A DNA stretch of 64,000 bases from an uncultured Myxococcales bacterium (GCA_937980205.1 CALJKW010000009.1:186001-250000), one strand, 5' to 3'. Shown: positions 1-13,398, numbered from the stretch's first letter. A program made the numbers and translations. The notes: generated by a model not told the origin, from the letters alone.

Positions 1-986
1 AGCGCGACGACGAGGGGGCCGATGATCAGGCCGACCGTCCCGAACGCCAGGATGCCGCCGATCAGCGAGAAGAAGACGACGGCGCCGTTCATCTCGGCCC
101 CACCCTTGATGAGCCACGGCTTCACCAGGTTGTCGACGAGGCCGACGACGAGCATGCCCCACAGCGCGAGGAACAGCGCGAAGTACGGGTGCCCGGTCAG
201 CAGCAGAATCGCCGCCGCCGCGAGCACGACCGAGGCCGCGCCGATCGCGGGGATGACGGCGCAGCAGAACGTCACGCCCATGAAGAAGAGCGGGTGCGGC
301 ACGCGCGCGATGAGGTAGCCGACCATGGCGGCGGCGGCCTGCACTCCGGCGGTGATGAACGTCGACTTCACCACCGAGCGCGCCACCATCTTCACCTCGT
401 TGAGCAGCTCGTGCGTCTGCCCGCGCCGCAGCGGCGAGGCCTCGTCGATCCAATCCATGCAGCGGCGCCCCTCGACGAGGAAGAAGAACAGCGCGATGAG
501 CATCAGCGCGGTGTGCAGCAGCATGTTGCCGGCCGCTCCGACCACGCCGCCGACGGCGCCCACCGCCTTGCCGCCCTGCTCGTTCACCGTCTGCTCGAGC
601 CGCTGCTCGGCAGGGAAGCGATCGAGCACCCAGTCGCCCAGGCTCTGCATCGGGCCGGGCATCTTGTCGACCAGGCCCTCGAGGCCGTCGCGGTTCACCG
701 TGTCGATGACGAACTTCGCGCCCGACGTCGCCTCGCGCACGATGACGGCCGAGAAGCCGACCAGCGGCGTCACGATGAGGCTGATGGTCGCGAACACGAG
801 CACACCCGCCGCCGCCGACCGACGACCGCGAAACTTCCGTGACAGCCACTGCTGCAGCGGCCACAGCATCGCCGCGAGCACCGCGGCGAGCAGAAGCGCA
901 GCGCCGAGCTTGAAGAGCACGAGCCCGAGCGCCACCATCGTGCCCACCATCAGCGCGATGAAGAACCGCTTGGCTGAACGTGACAT
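1..986 (-). CDS. AI-2E family transporter (PerM-like), C-terminus cut by window edge
   Basis: This is a multi-pass inner-membrane protein of the AI-2E/PerM exporter family. About 328 codons are present; the 3' end lies beyond base 1. Translating the minus strand from ATG 986 gives MSRSAKRFFIALMVGTM and then a hydrophobic segment. A long amphipathic periplasmic stretch follows at about residues 75-150, then several membrane helices. The typical late motif GGILAFGTVGLIIGPLVV is near the truncation and is the best family marker. Transported substrate is unknown; the family name does not prove AI-2 transport. The gene points away from the large surface-protein genes to its right. Confidence 0.85.
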   Translation of the reverse strand, partial: MSRSAKRFFIALMVGTMVALGLVLFKLGAALLLAAVLAAMLWPLQQWLSRKFRGRRSAAAGVLVFATISLIVTPLVGFSAVIVREATSGAKFVIDTVNRDGLEGLVDKMPGPMQSLGDWVLDRFPAEQRLEQTVNEQGGKAVGAVGGVVGAAGNMLLHTALMLIALFFFLVEGRRCMDWIDEASPLRRGQTHELLNEVKMVARSVVKSTFITAGVQAAAAMVGYLIARVPHPLFFMGVTFCCAVIPAIGAASVVLAAAAILLLTGHPYFALFLALWGMLVVGLVDNLVKPWLIKGGAEMNGAVVFFSLIGGILAFGTVGLIIGPLVVA

Positions 987-1125
987 CAATCTGTCGGATA
1001 ACTGCACCGGGCCGGGAGCGCCGCGACGTTCCCAGGCGGTGACCCCGAAAAATTGAAGGTCTGGCGAGGCATCCGACACTTGAGTACGGTGCCGGCGGCG
1101 GAACAGGCCGAGCCCGCTCGAACGA

Positions 1126-4691
<3,566 letters not shown>

Positions 4692-4692
<1 letters not shown>

Positions 4693-7600
4693 TGCGCTCA
4701 CTCGACAACAGCCGGGTTCGGGTTCGGGTTCGCGTGCGGCAGGCACACACGCGAACGCGAACGCGAACGCGAACCCGGTTTCTAAGCGGTCTGGCGCCGC
4801 TGTTGTTGCTGCTGACCGCGTGCGGCCGAACGCTCTTCTACACCTCCGATCAACCCTGCGTCTTCCAGAGCGACTGCCCTCCTCCCCTTCACTGCATCAA
4901 CCAGGTCTGCCAGCCGCTCACCGACGCGGACGGCGGCCGGCGCGGCATCAAGCGCTTCGGAGAGCCCTGCGACGCCGGCTTCGAGTGTGACTCGACCGTA
5001 TGCGTCGGCGGCCCCGCGGGCGCCTTCTGCACCCAGCCCTGCGGCCTCGATGGCGGCTGCCCGCTGGCGTACGAGTGCAAGGTCGCTCCGACCCTGCAGG
5101 GTCCGACGACTCCGGTCTGTACCGTGCCCACCAACCTGCTCTGCCAGACGTGCACGCGCGACCTCGACTGCGGCGCGAGCGGCGCCGACAAGTGCGTGCA
5201 GAACGACGGCGGCGACAGCTTCTGCGGCCGGGACTGCACGTTCGCGGGCTGCCCCGCGCTCTACCGCTGCGAGAACCAGCAGTGCGTGCCCGAGAAGAAG
5301 ACGTGTGACTGCCTGCCCGAGACGCTGGGGCTGATGAAGGGCTGCCTCGACCGCAACACGTTCGGCGCCTGCCAGGGCAACCAGGTGTGCCTCGCCGACG
5401 GAGGCTTCACCCCCTGCAACGCGCCCCCCGCGATGCCGGAGACGTGCAACGGCGCCGACGACGACTGCAACGGCGCCATCGACGACTTCACGCCGCCTTC
5501 GTGCAGCAAGACCGCGAACGGCCGCACGTGCGTGGGTCCGCAGGTGTGCCTCGCCTCCGCGGGCCTGGTGTGCAACGCGAAGACTCCGGCGGACGAGCTG
5601 TGCAACTACGCGGACGACGACTGCAACGGGCGCAGCGACGAGCCGTTCACCGACTCCGCCGGCCGGTACCTGCTCACCACGCACTGCGGCGGCTGCAACA
5701 ACGACTGCAGGAAGCTCATCCCCCACTCGCTCGACGTGACCTGCCCGCTCGTCGCCGACGCGGGCTCGTGCCGCGTCTCGCGCTGCGAGGCCGGCTTCTT
5801 CCCCAACGACGGCGGCACCTGGTGCCTCGAGCTGCCCGACACGCTCTGCCGCCCGTGCGCGAACGACGCCGACTGCCTCGGGCCCGGCGCGCGCTGCCTC
5901 ACCATCGACGGTGAGCGCGTGTGCGGGCGCGACTGCTCCGCGACGAGCGCGTACGGCACCACCTGCCCTGCCGGCTACACCTGCGGCATGGGCCAGTGCC
6001 AGCCGGCCACCGGCTCGTGCAACTGCAAGGCGGGCGTCGCCGCGAGCCGCTCGTGCAGCGTGCTCACGTGCAAGGGCTTCCAGTCGTGCACCGGCGGCGC
6101 GAACCCGATGTGGAGCGCCTGCGACGTCACCTCGTTCAACCCGGAGATCTGCGACGGCGTCGACAACAACTGCAACTCCACCGTCGACGAGGGTTGGCGC
6201 AACCCGGTGACCGGCAAATACGACCAGCCGAGCAACTGTGGGTTCTGCAACAACGACTGCACCAAGTACTTCTCGCCGACGCTGCAGCACACGACCGGCG
6301 TCTGCAACGCCGCGCCCGCGATGCCGGTGTGCGAGATGGGCCCGTGCCTCACCGAGACGGTCGGCGCCACCACGTTCGAGTGGGTGAACGTCGACGGCCA
6401 GACGAGCAACGGCTGTGAGTGCCGCCGCGTGCAGGGCAACCTCACCACCGACCTGCCCGACCGCGCGCCGCCGTGGGCCGACGAGAACTGCGACGGCGTC
6501 GACGGCGTCATCGCGAACGCGGTGTTCGTCTCCGCAGCCGCGCCCGCCGGCGGCAACGGCACGCGCACGCAGCCCTTCCAGAGCATCGAGCAGGGCCTCG
6601 CGGCGCTGGGCGGGACGAAGCGCTGGGTGCTGGTGGCGCAGGGCATCTACCGCGAGAACCTGCGCCTCATCGACGGCGCGCAGCTCTTCGGCGGCTACTC
6701 GAGCGACTTCTTGAAGCGCGACCCGCGCGTGCACGGCACCGTCATCGTCGGGCAGCCGAACACCGCCCCCGGCGCGCCGCGCGCGGCGCTCGACCTCGAC
6801 AACCTCGGCAACGGCGCGCTCGAGACCGTGGTGTCCGGCTTCTCGATCTTCGGCTGGGACGTGAACCTCGCGCCGACCGAGAGCACCGCCGGCCGCGCGA
6901 GCACCGCCGTGCTGCTGAAGGACTGCGGCCCCAACGTCGTGCTCGCCACGAACGACATCTTCGGCGGTCGCGGCGGAGAGGGCGGCCGCGGCCGCACCGG
7001 CATCCAGGGCTTCGGGCGCCAGGCGTCGCTGCAGCTCAACGGCGCAGCGGGCCGCGACTCGCGCTTCGTGCAGAACCAGTTCTGCAACGCGACGTTCCAC
7101 CTGGCCGGGGGCCTGGGCGGAGCGAACACGTCGTGCGCCGGCTCGAACGGCTTCGCCGGCGGCAACGTCGTGTGCCCGACGTACAACATGGCGACGTTCA
7201 CCGGCGCGCAGCAGCAGCACCTGTCTCCGACGGCGAACGGCAACGGCGCCGGCGGCTTCGACTGGTCGTTCGACCAGATGTCCGGAGGCGGCTGCAGCCA
7301 CGTGACCGAGTCGGGCTTCCCCTCGAACATCCAGACGCACGACGGCGCAGACGGCAGGCCGGGCGCCGACGGCGTGGGCGGCACCGGCGGCGCGGCGGCC
7401 TCGACCGTCGGCCGGCACGGCACGGTCGTCGGCGGCGTGTGGGTCGTCTCCTCGTTCCGCGCGTCGAACGGCACGCTCGGCGGCACCGGCCTCGGCGGCG
7501 GAGGTGGCGGCGCCGGCGGCGGCGTCGCGCGCTTCACGTTCGGCTGCACCGCGTTCGAGGTCGGCGCCAGCGGCGGCGGCGGCGGCGCGGGCGCCTGCGG

Positions 7601-8123
7601 AGGCAGCGGCGGCGACGCGGGCGGTGCGGGCGGCGCCTCGATCGCGGTGCTCGTCAGCTACACGACGGCCCAGCCGGCGACGCGGCTGCCGCGCCTGACC
7701 GGCAACCGCATCGAGCGCGGCCTCGGCGGCCTCGGCGGCGCCGGCGGCTTCGGAGGGGCCGGAGGCCTGGGCGGCGCCGGCGGCTTCGGCGGCATGGCGA
7801 ACCGGTGGAGCTCGTCGAGCGGCGGAAAGGGCGGCGAAGGCGGCAACGGCGGCTCGGGAGGCGGTGGCGGAGGCGGCACCGGAGGCCCCTCGTACGGCGT
7901 GCTCGCCGCGAACATCGACGCTGCGTCGTGGCAGACGACGAACACGTTCCTGACTCCGACGACGGCGAACCCCGCGGGCCTCGGCGGCGCCGGCGGCTCG
8001 AGCCCGGGCTCCGGCACCGGCCAGCCCGGCGTGCGCGGCGCCACGGCAGATCTGCTGTCGCTCACCGCGTGCCCCTGCGCCGGCGGCTTCACCTGCGATC
8101 AGGGCCTGTGCGTGCCGAACTGA
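4692..8123 (+). CDS. Giant Cys-rich MopE-like surface lipoprotein with beta-helix and Gly-rich tail (paralog 2)
   Basis: This 1143-residue paralog of the preceding gene has the same domain order. Cys-rich modules carry acidic motifs (CNGADDDCNG near residue 250, CNYADDDCNG near 302, CDGVDNNCN near 487, NCDGVDG near 598). A DUF1565-like beta-helix follows (PFQSIEQGL, LFGGYSSDF near 625-675), then a GGxGG-rich region about 930-1060 and a short Cys-containing end (CPCAGGFTCDQGLC). A lipobox LLTAC follows a strongly hydrophobic stretch at about residue 33. The ATG at 4692 overlaps the upstream stop. The first 30 codons are written by a GGTTCG/CGAACG hairpin repeat and give an Arg/Val/Thr-rich n-region. 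The true start could be a later codon such as GTG 4734. Confidence 0.83.
4711..4778. repeat. Imperfect inverted repeat of GGTTCG/GCGAAC hexamers inside a signal-peptide region
   Basis: The left arm (4712-4735) is built from GGGTTC units and the right arm (about 4755-4778) from GCGAAC units ending GAACCCGG. The arms pair over about 24 bases with two mismatches. The element lies in the first codons of the second giant surface gene. It closely resembles the perfect 30-bp hairpin at 41499-41575, including the flanking AACAGCCGGGTTCGGG. It may be a terminator-like or mobile repeat that has been read into the coding frame. Confidence 0.7.
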
Positions 8124-8128
8124 ACGCC

Positions 8129-8157
8129 GTGTCACGAATCTGTCGCGAACCGGTCGC
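8129..8157 (+). promoter_or_regulatory. Pho-box-like triple direct repeat upstream of porin gene
   Basis: Three 7-base units recur at an exact 11-base period: GTGTCAC (8129-8135), CTGTCGC (8140-8146) and CGGTCGC (8151-8157), separated by GAAT and GAAC. This is the geometry of PhoB boxes (7-bp CTGTCAT repeats with 4-bp spacers). It lies 23 bases upstream of the start of a phosphate-selective porin gene. A weak -10-like CATATC follows near 8166-8171. PhoB-type induction by phosphate limitation is inferred. Confidence 0.75.
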
Positions 8158-8180
8158 ATTCATCGCATATCCAGCCGTCC

Positions 8181-9374
8181 ATGCTGATGCTGGTGGTGGC
8201 AGTGCTCGCTGCGCAGGCCCCCGAGGCCGACGGCGGAACCCCGGACACGACACAGGCCCCTGACGCCGGCAGCGGGCTCCCCTTCGGCCTGAAGCTCGAC
8301 GCGCGCTTCGGCGACGGCGCCACGCTGGGGAAAGACGACTTCGAGCTCACGCTTCGAGCCCGCGTCCAGGTGCTGTACTCGTCGCAGCTTCCCGAGCGGA
8401 ACCCCGACGAAGACCGGTTCAACAGCTTCGAGGTTCGCCGGGCGCGCCTGCTGCTCACGACGCGGCTGCCGTACCACCTCTCGACGTACATGCAGCTCTC
8501 CTTCGCCAACCGCGACATGGAGCCCGACCAGCCGAACGTGCTGCGCGACTTCTACGTCGACTGGCGGCGCTTCCGGGACGTCTCCATCCGGCTCGGCCAG
8601 TTCAAGGTGCCGTTCGACGTTCAGCGGCAGGTGTCGTCGAGCGCGCTGCAGCTCGTCGGGCGCTCGTTCGTCACCGAAGAGCTCAACCTCGAGCGCGACA
8701 TCGGCCTCGCGGTGTTCTCCGACGACCTGTTGGGGCTCGGCAAGCGGCTCAAGTACTCGGTCGCGGTGATGGGCGGCGACGGCCGCAACCGCATCGGCAC
8801 GAACCCGGGCCTGATGTTCGTCGGCCGAGTCGTGATCTCTCCGCTGGGTGAGTTCAACGAGCGCGAAGAGGGAGACCCCGACCGCGAGAAGCGCGTCCGC
8901 TTCGCGATCGGCGCAGCCCTCGCCCGCAACAACGACACGCCGCGGCCGCGCTCGACCGAAGAGGACCCCTACGAGTTCAGCACCTTCAGCTACACGCACG
9001 CGACGATCGACTTCCACTTCAAGGCGTACGGCTTCTCGCTGCTGGCGCAGGGCTTCCTGCGCGACGCCGATCGCGACTTCAACGTCAGCCAGGACGGCAC
9101 GAAGACCGAGTGGTCGAGATCGGGCCTCGGCTGGTTCGTGCAGGGCGGCGCCTACGTGCTCGACTGGCTCGAGCTCGTCGCGCGCTACGGAGACCTGCGG
9201 CCGTACGCGACCACCGACCCCAACTTCATCCGGCAGCGCGAGCTCGGCGGCGGCATCAACTTCATGGTGCAGCAGCACGACCTGAAGCTCCAGCTCGACT
9301 ACTTCTGGATCGACGACGGCTTCTTCGGCGCCGGGCGCCACCTCTTGCGCGCGCAGGCCCAGGTCTTCTTCTGA
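8181..9374 (+). CDS. Phosphate-selective porin (OprO/OprP-type), outer membrane
   Basis: This 397-residue protein starts MLMLVVAVLAAQA, a short signal peptide, followed by an Asp/Gly-rich linker (APEADGGTPDTTQAPDAG). The rest is a beta-barrel of the phosphate-selective porin O/P family. Markers are FEVRRARLLLTTRLPYHLS, DFYVDWRRF and IRLGQFKVPFD, the last being the typical family motif. The protein should form an outer-membrane channel for phosphate or polyphosphate. The Pho-box array just upstream supports this role. ATG 8181 is preceded by no clear Shine-Dalgarno, and the promoter is so close that a leaderless or nearly leaderless mRNA is possible. A second porin of the same family follows. 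Confidence 0.88.
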   Translation: MLMLVVAVLAAQAPEADGGTPDTTQAPDAGSGLPFGLKLDARFGDGATLGKDDFELTLRARVQVLYSSQLPERNPDEDRFNSFEVRRARLLLTTRLPYHLSTYMQLSFANRDMEPDQPNVLRDFYVDWRRFRDVSIRLGQFKVPFDVQRQVSSSALQLVGRSFVTEELNLERDIGLAVFSDDLLGLGKRLKYSVAVMGGDGRNRIGTNPGLMFVGRVVISPLGEFNEREEGDPDREKRVRFAIGAALARNNDTPRPRSTEEDPYEFSTFSYTHATIDFHFKAYGFSLLAQGFLRDADRDFNVSQDGTKTEWSRSGLGWFVQGGAYVLDWLELVARYGDLRPYATTDPNFIRQRELGGGINFMVQQHDLKLQLDYFWIDDGFFGAGRHLLRAQAQVFF

Positions 9375-9379
9375 GAGCG

Positions 9380-9430
9380 TTGTGACAGTCCCGTCACATT
9401 CGTCTTGCCGCGATGTCACGTTCGCGTCGC
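9380..9430 (+). promoter_or_regulatory. Second Pho-box-like repeat array
   Basis: Units at an 11-base period are TTGTGAC (9380-9386), CCGTCAC (9391-9397), a weak GTCTTGC (9402-9408), ATGTCAC (9413-9419) and GCGTCGC (9424-9430). The strong units are 2, 4 and 5. The array covers the upstream ATG at 9413, which argues that this ATG is part of the operator and that the porin gene starts at 9464. Confidence 0.6.
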
Positions 9431-9463
9431 GGCCGCACCGCGCGGGTCACGTACTCGTCGCGC

Positions 9464-10813
9464 ATGCTCTTCACCCTCGTGACCCTCATCGCCGCCGCCG
9501 AGCTGGCGGACGCCGGACTCTCCGAGCCGCCGGCGCCGCCGACGACCGAGGAGCTGAGCCGCAAGCTGCAGGAGGCGCTCGACCGCCTCGCCGCCCACGA
9601 AGCGGAGCTCGCGAAGCTGCGCGCACAGGCCGAGGCGAAACCGGCGCCGTCCGAAGCGGTGAAGCCCGAAGAGCCGAAGGAGCAGAAGGACAAGCCCTGG
9701 TACGAGAAGATCCGCATTCGCGGCTACACGCAGATCCGCGTCAACCTGCCCGGCGCCGTCTACAACGACAAGCTGATCAACGACCAGGGCGACCGCTCGA
9801 TGGGCGGCAACGGCGGCTTCCTCATCCGCCGCGCGCGCGTCATCTTGTTCGGCGACGTGCACCCGCACGTCTTCATCTACCTGCAGCCGGACTTCGCCAG
9901 CGTCATCGACACCCAGCTCGGCGTGGCGATTCTGCGCGACTGGTACGCCGACATCTTTCTCGACAAGGCGAAGGAGTTCCGCATCCGCGTCGGCCAGTCG
10001 AAGGTCCCCTTCGGCTTCGAGAACATGCAGTCGAGCCAGAACCGCCTGCCGCTCGACCGCAACGACGCGCTCAACAGCGCCGTGAAGGACGAGCGCGATC
10101 TCGGCGTCTTCTTCTACTGGGCGCCCGCGCACATTCGCGCGCGCTTCAAGCACCTCGTCGACTCGGGGTTGAAGGGCTCGGGCGACTACGGCGTCGTGGG
10201 GTTCGGCCTGTACAACGGCCAGACGGCGAACCGCATCGAGCTCAACAAGTTCCCGCACGTCATCGGCCGCGTCACCTGGCCGTTCGCGATCGGCAACCAG
10301 TTCTTCGAGCTCGGCGGCGGCGGCTACTGGGGTCAGGCGACCGTCAGCGTCGGCAAGCACCCCGACGGCACCGCCATCGAGTCGATGCGCAGCACGAACA
10401 CCTTTCGTGACGCGCGCGCGCACATCAGCGCCGTCTGGTACCCGAAGCCGTTCGGCGTGGCGTTCGAATACAACGTCGGCGTCGGCCCTCAGCTCGGCAT
10501 CGACGACAAGTACGTGCTCGACGACCGCCTGCTCTACGGCGGCTACCTGCAGCTGATGCTGAAGCTCGACGACGTGCTCGGCACGGTCGCGCTCACCCCG
10601 TTCGTGCGCGGGACGATGTACGACGGCGGCAAGAAGTTCGTCACGAACGCTCCGCACTACCGCGTGCGCGAGGTGGAGCTGGGCGTCGAGTGGCAGATCG
10701 CTCCCGCGCTCGAGGTCGTGCTCGCGTACCTCATCTCCAACCGCACCAACGACAAGACCTACCAGCAGGAGTACGGGCACTGGACACGGCTGCAGGTTCA
10801 GTTCAATTACTGA
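9464..10813 (+). CDS. Phosphate-selective porin with N-terminal coiled coil
   Basis: This protein has 449 residues. The start ATG 9464 gives the clean signal peptide MLFTLVTLIAAAELADAG; the in-frame ATG at 9413 would add 17 Arg-rich residues and overlaps the Pho-like array. Residues about 22-65 are a coiled coil (TEELSRKLQEALDRLAAHEA), as in porins that trimerise or bind peptidoglycan. The barrel carries FLIRRARVILFGDV, IRVGQSKVPFGFENM and ERDLGVFF. These are hallmarks of the phosphate-selective porin O/P family. The gene lies 89 bases after the first porin, with its own regulatory repeats. The two porins differ much in sequence, so they may prefer different substrates (for example phosphate versus polyphosphate). 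Confidence 0.87.
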   Translation: MLFTLVTLIAAAELADAGLSEPPAPPTTEELSRKLQEALDRLAAHEAELAKLRAQAEAKPAPSEAVKPEEPKEQKDKPWYEKIRIRGYTQIRVNLPGAVYNDKLINDQGDRSMGGNGGFLIRRARVILFGDVHPHVFIYLQPDFASVIDTQLGVAILRDWYADIFLDKAKEFRIRVGQSKVPFGFENMQSSQNRLPLDRNDALNSAVKDERDLGVFFYWAPAHIRARFKHLVDSGLKGSGDYGVVGFGLYNGQTANRIELNKFPHVIGRVTWPFAIGNQFFELGGGGYWGQATVSVGKHPDGTAIESMRSTNTFRDARAHISAVWYPKPFGVAFEYNVGVGPQLGIDDKYVLDDRLLYGGYLQLMLKLDDVLGTVALTPFVRGTMYDGGKKFVTNAPHYRVREVELGVEWQIAPALEVVLAYLISNRTNDKTYQQEYGHWTRLQVQFNY

Positions 10814-10816
10814 GGC

Positions 10817-11518
10817 GTGGCGGAGTACCGTCGAGTCCCCAAGGCGCTGCGCGAGGAAGACTTCACGCGCCTTCGCGACGCCGTGATGGGCTCGCCGTTC
10901 GTCGCCTCGTCGCAGCTCAACGGGGCCTTCCGCACCAGCCGCGGCTTCGGAGTCGCCTTCACGACCGAAGGTCGCGCCCGCGTCGTCGCCGAGTTTCCGC
11001 AGCTCGAGCCGTTCCTGAGCCTCGCCATCGACGGCCTCGCGGAGGCGCAGCTGCGGGCGTTCTGGGCGCGCAAGGCCGTGCCGAAGCCGAACGCCTGGTA
11101 CATGAACCTGCTGCTGGTCGGCTCCGCCGGAGGCGTCGAGCCGCACATCGACGCCACGCTCGCGAAGGCCGCCGGCGTCGAGGGCGCCACGCCGCGCGTC
11201 GTCAGCGTGCTCTACCTGCAGGTGCCGCAGTCGCGCGGCGGAGAGCTCGTGCTCGCGCGCGGCAAGAAGCTCGCGGGCGTCATCCCGCCCGTCGAGCGCA
11301 CGCTGCTGCACTTCCGCGGCGACCTCGAGCACCAGGTGCTCGCGCTGCAGGACGCTCCGAAGGAAGCGGCGCGGGCGTCGCTGGTGCTCGAGCAGTACTG
11401 GTTCGAGCCCGCCGCGCTGGCGCGGCTGCCGGCGTACCGCCTCGACTCGCGCGCGAAGTTCCGCCTCGCGCTGGATGCCGCGGCGAAGCGGCCCGCGCCG
11501 GAGCTCGACTTCGAGTGA
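10817..11518 (+). CDS. 2OG-Fe(II) oxygenase family protein
   Basis: This 233-residue cytosolic enzyme starts at GTG 10817, three bases after the porin stop. The Fe(II)-binding facial triad is visible as VEPHIDATL (His and Asp near residue 115) and FRGDLEHQV (distal His near 175). The following SLVLEQYW fits the 2-oxoglutarate-binding strand, where Arg or another cation is normally found further on. The fold is that of prolyl-4-hydroxylase/PiuC-like dioxygenases. Tight linkage to the phosphate porin suggests co-transcription, as iron- or phosphate-responsive oxygenases often accompany outer-membrane transporters, but the substrate cannot be named. Confidence 0.75.
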   Translation: MAEYRRVPKALREEDFTRLRDAVMGSPFVASSQLNGAFRTSRGFGVAFTTEGRARVVAEFPQLEPFLSLAIDGLAEAQLRAFWARKAVPKPNAWYMNLLLVGSAGGVEPHIDATLAKAAGVEGATPRVVSVLYLQVPQSRGGELVLARGKKLAGVIPPVERTLLHFRGDLEHQVLALQDAPKEAARASLVLEQYWFEPAALARLPAYRLDSRAKFRLALDAAAKRPAPELDFE

Positions 11519-11524
11519 GCGGCG

Positions 11525-13249
11525 CTACTGCAGCGTCGCCGACTGCACGATGAACCCGCCGCCGGTGTACCGGTACACGAGGCGCGCCTGGCCCAGCGGC
11601 CCCGCGATGACGGTGGTCACGTCGACCCCGGCCGGAAGGTTCGTCACCGAGTCGAGGGCCATCGTCCCCGCGGTCGTGGACACCACCGTGTACGTGTCGG
11701 TCACCGACGGGTGCGTGGCGTCGAGCACCGCGCCGGTGGAGTTCACCAGCAGGGCCGCGGCGTAGTGCCCCGCGCGGCATCGATCGTCCTCCGGCGTCGC
11801 GTCGACGTCGCCGTGCAGGTACAGCCCCGTGGTCTCCCAGCAGACGCGCACGTAGACCTGCGCCTGCCCCACCGTGATGGAGCTGGCGAACGTGCGCGGC
11901 GTGTCTGACGCGTCCCAGACCGCGCCGTACTGCGGCAGCACGCCCGTGAACCGCGTGACGGCGGCGACGCGAATCGCCCCGGCATCCATCGCGAAGTCGG
12001 CACGCCACCGGCCGCCGTCGCCCGTCGAGTGCAGCACGACCAGCTCCGCGACCGCGTCGCGCGGGTTGGTGCTGCGGCGCGCGAGATCGACGCCGCTGCT
12101 GGCGTACGCGTAGCCCCATTCGGCGTGCGCGTTCGCGGTGCCCTGCGTCCCGCTGTGCGTCACCACCATCGCGCGCTGCTCGTTCACGCACTGCGAGATG
12201 GTCGGCGGCTGGTCGACCCGCACGTCGTTCGTGAAGAAGCAGCCGCCGTCGGGAGGCAGGCAGAGCACGCCCAGCTCACCCTGGCGCCCCTGCACCGGCG
12301 TGAACTCGAACGGCAGCTTCGCGCACTCGCGCGTGTAAGGAGAGCCCCGCGGCGGCACGGTGCCGCCCTTCTCCACGCAGAACGCCGGCGTGATGGGCAG
12401 CAGCAGCTCGAGGCTGCCCGAGTCGCGGAACGAGCTCAGGACGATGCTGGCGGTGGTGTTCGCGGTCCCCGGATCGACACACAGCCAGCCGGGCAGCGGG
12501 TCCGGTATCGAGAAGCCCGCGTCCGGAGCGAGCGCGACGACCCCCGGGCGGTCCTGGCTGGCGGCCAGCGTGAAACGCCCGGCGAAGGACAAGCTCGTCT
12601 GCCAGCCCGGGTGCAGCGGAACGATGGGGGAGTCACTGTCGGGGGAGTCGACGATCGAGCGCAGGGCGTACCCGTCGATCTCCGTCGCGCTCGCCGACAT
12701 CAGCGTCAGCGGCGCGACGGTCCACGTCTCTTCCACCTCGCGCTGGCCGCCGAGCGGGCCGTGGCCGACCGAGAAGCCGCCGAACGAGACCCACTGCTGG
12801 CTCGCGTGCGGCAGCTCGGCGACGACGGTGACCGAGCCGTCGGCCTCGACGATCGTCCGCGTCGCTGCCCCCTCGACGGCGCCTCCCTTCGAGCGCATGC
12901 GGTGCTGCAGGAACGCGACCTCGCCCGGCTTGACCATCCCCGGCGGCGCAACCGGCAGCCTCGTCGTCGCGCGCGCCGGCGGATCGAAGACCAGCCCGTC
13001 GGGCTCGAGCTCGAAGACCGGCCCCACCGGCGCCGCGCTGCGGACCTCGGCGGGCCAGCTCGCCTCGTCGAGCAGCCGCACGGTCACCGTCGTGTCGGCC
13101 TTCAGCGCGTTCGGCGGCACCTCGAGCACGAAGGCTCCGTCGGCGCTCGCGACCGTGCCGCCCCTGGCCGCCTCCACCAGCACCGAGCCCGACGGGGCCC
13201 TCGAGCACGAGCCCACCCCCACCACGAGAATCACGAGCGCTGCGCGCAT
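11525..13249 (-). CDS. Lipoprotein with N-terminal ZU5-like domain
   Basis: The 574-residue product begins MRAALVILVVGVGSC, a lipoprotein signal peptide with lipobox VGSC. A longer in-frame start at 13324 would put 25 Arg-rich residues ahead of it and is rejected. Residues about 28-110 (GGTVASADGAFVLEVPPNAL) match the ZU5 pattern found in many secreted bacterial lipoproteins. The rest is beta-rich and Cys-poor with no family I recognise. A TAGAAT hexamer lies seven bases before the ATG (13257-13262), suggesting a promoter with almost no leader. It converges on the oxygenase gene with a six-base gap. Confidence 0.8.
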   Translation of the reverse strand: MRAALVILVVGVGSCSRAPSGSVLVEAARGGTVASADGAFVLEVPPNALKADTTVTVRLLDEASWPAEVRSAAPVGPVFELEPDGLVFDPPARATTRLPVAPPGMVKPGEVAFLQHRMRSKGGAVEGAATRTIVEADGSVTVVAELPHASQQWVSFGGFSVGHGPLGGQREVEETWTVAPLTLMSASATEIDGYALRSIVDSPDSDSPIVPLHPGWQTSLSFAGRFTLAASQDRPGVVALAPDAGFSIPDPLPGWLCVDPGTANTTASIVLSSFRDSGSLELLLPITPAFCVEKGGTVPPRGSPYTRECAKLPFEFTPVQGRQGELGVLCLPPDGGCFFTNDVRVDQPPTISQCVNEQRAMVVTHSGTQGTANAHAEWGYAYASSGVDLARRSTNPRDAVAELVVLHSTGDGGRWRADFAMDAGAIRVAAVTRFTGVLPQYGAVWDASDTPRTFASSITVGQAQVYVRVCWETTGLYLHGDVDATPEDDRCRAGHYAAALLVNSTGAVLDATHPSVTDTYTVVSTTAGTMALDSVTNLPAGVDVTTVIAGPLGQARLVYRYTGGGFIVQSATLQ

Positions 13250-13398
13250 GCACCGAATTCTACGGAGCCTCGCGCGCAGCACCGCAGGGCATAATCGGGG
13301 TACGCCGAGAGGCGTTCGCGCCACGGCCTCGGTGCACTGGGGGACCTCGGGGGCCGCTACCCTTTCGGCGGCGTGAGTGTTCGTCGGCGCTCACGCGC

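Noticed and set aside
4782..8159. An open minus-strand frame of 1125 codons opposite the second giant surface gene
   Set aside because: It has Ala/Arg-rich composition without motifs and is a shadow of the GC-biased plus-strand gene with its Cys-rich repeats.
9413..9463. Porin start at ATG 9413
   Set aside because: The codon lies in the Pho-like repeat array, and the added 17 residues are Arg-rich and precede a complete signal peptide.
11525..13324. Long start at 13324 for the ZU5-like lipoprotein
   Set aside because: It adds 25 residues before a complete lipoprotein signal peptide that starts at 13249, where a -10-like hexamer is in place.
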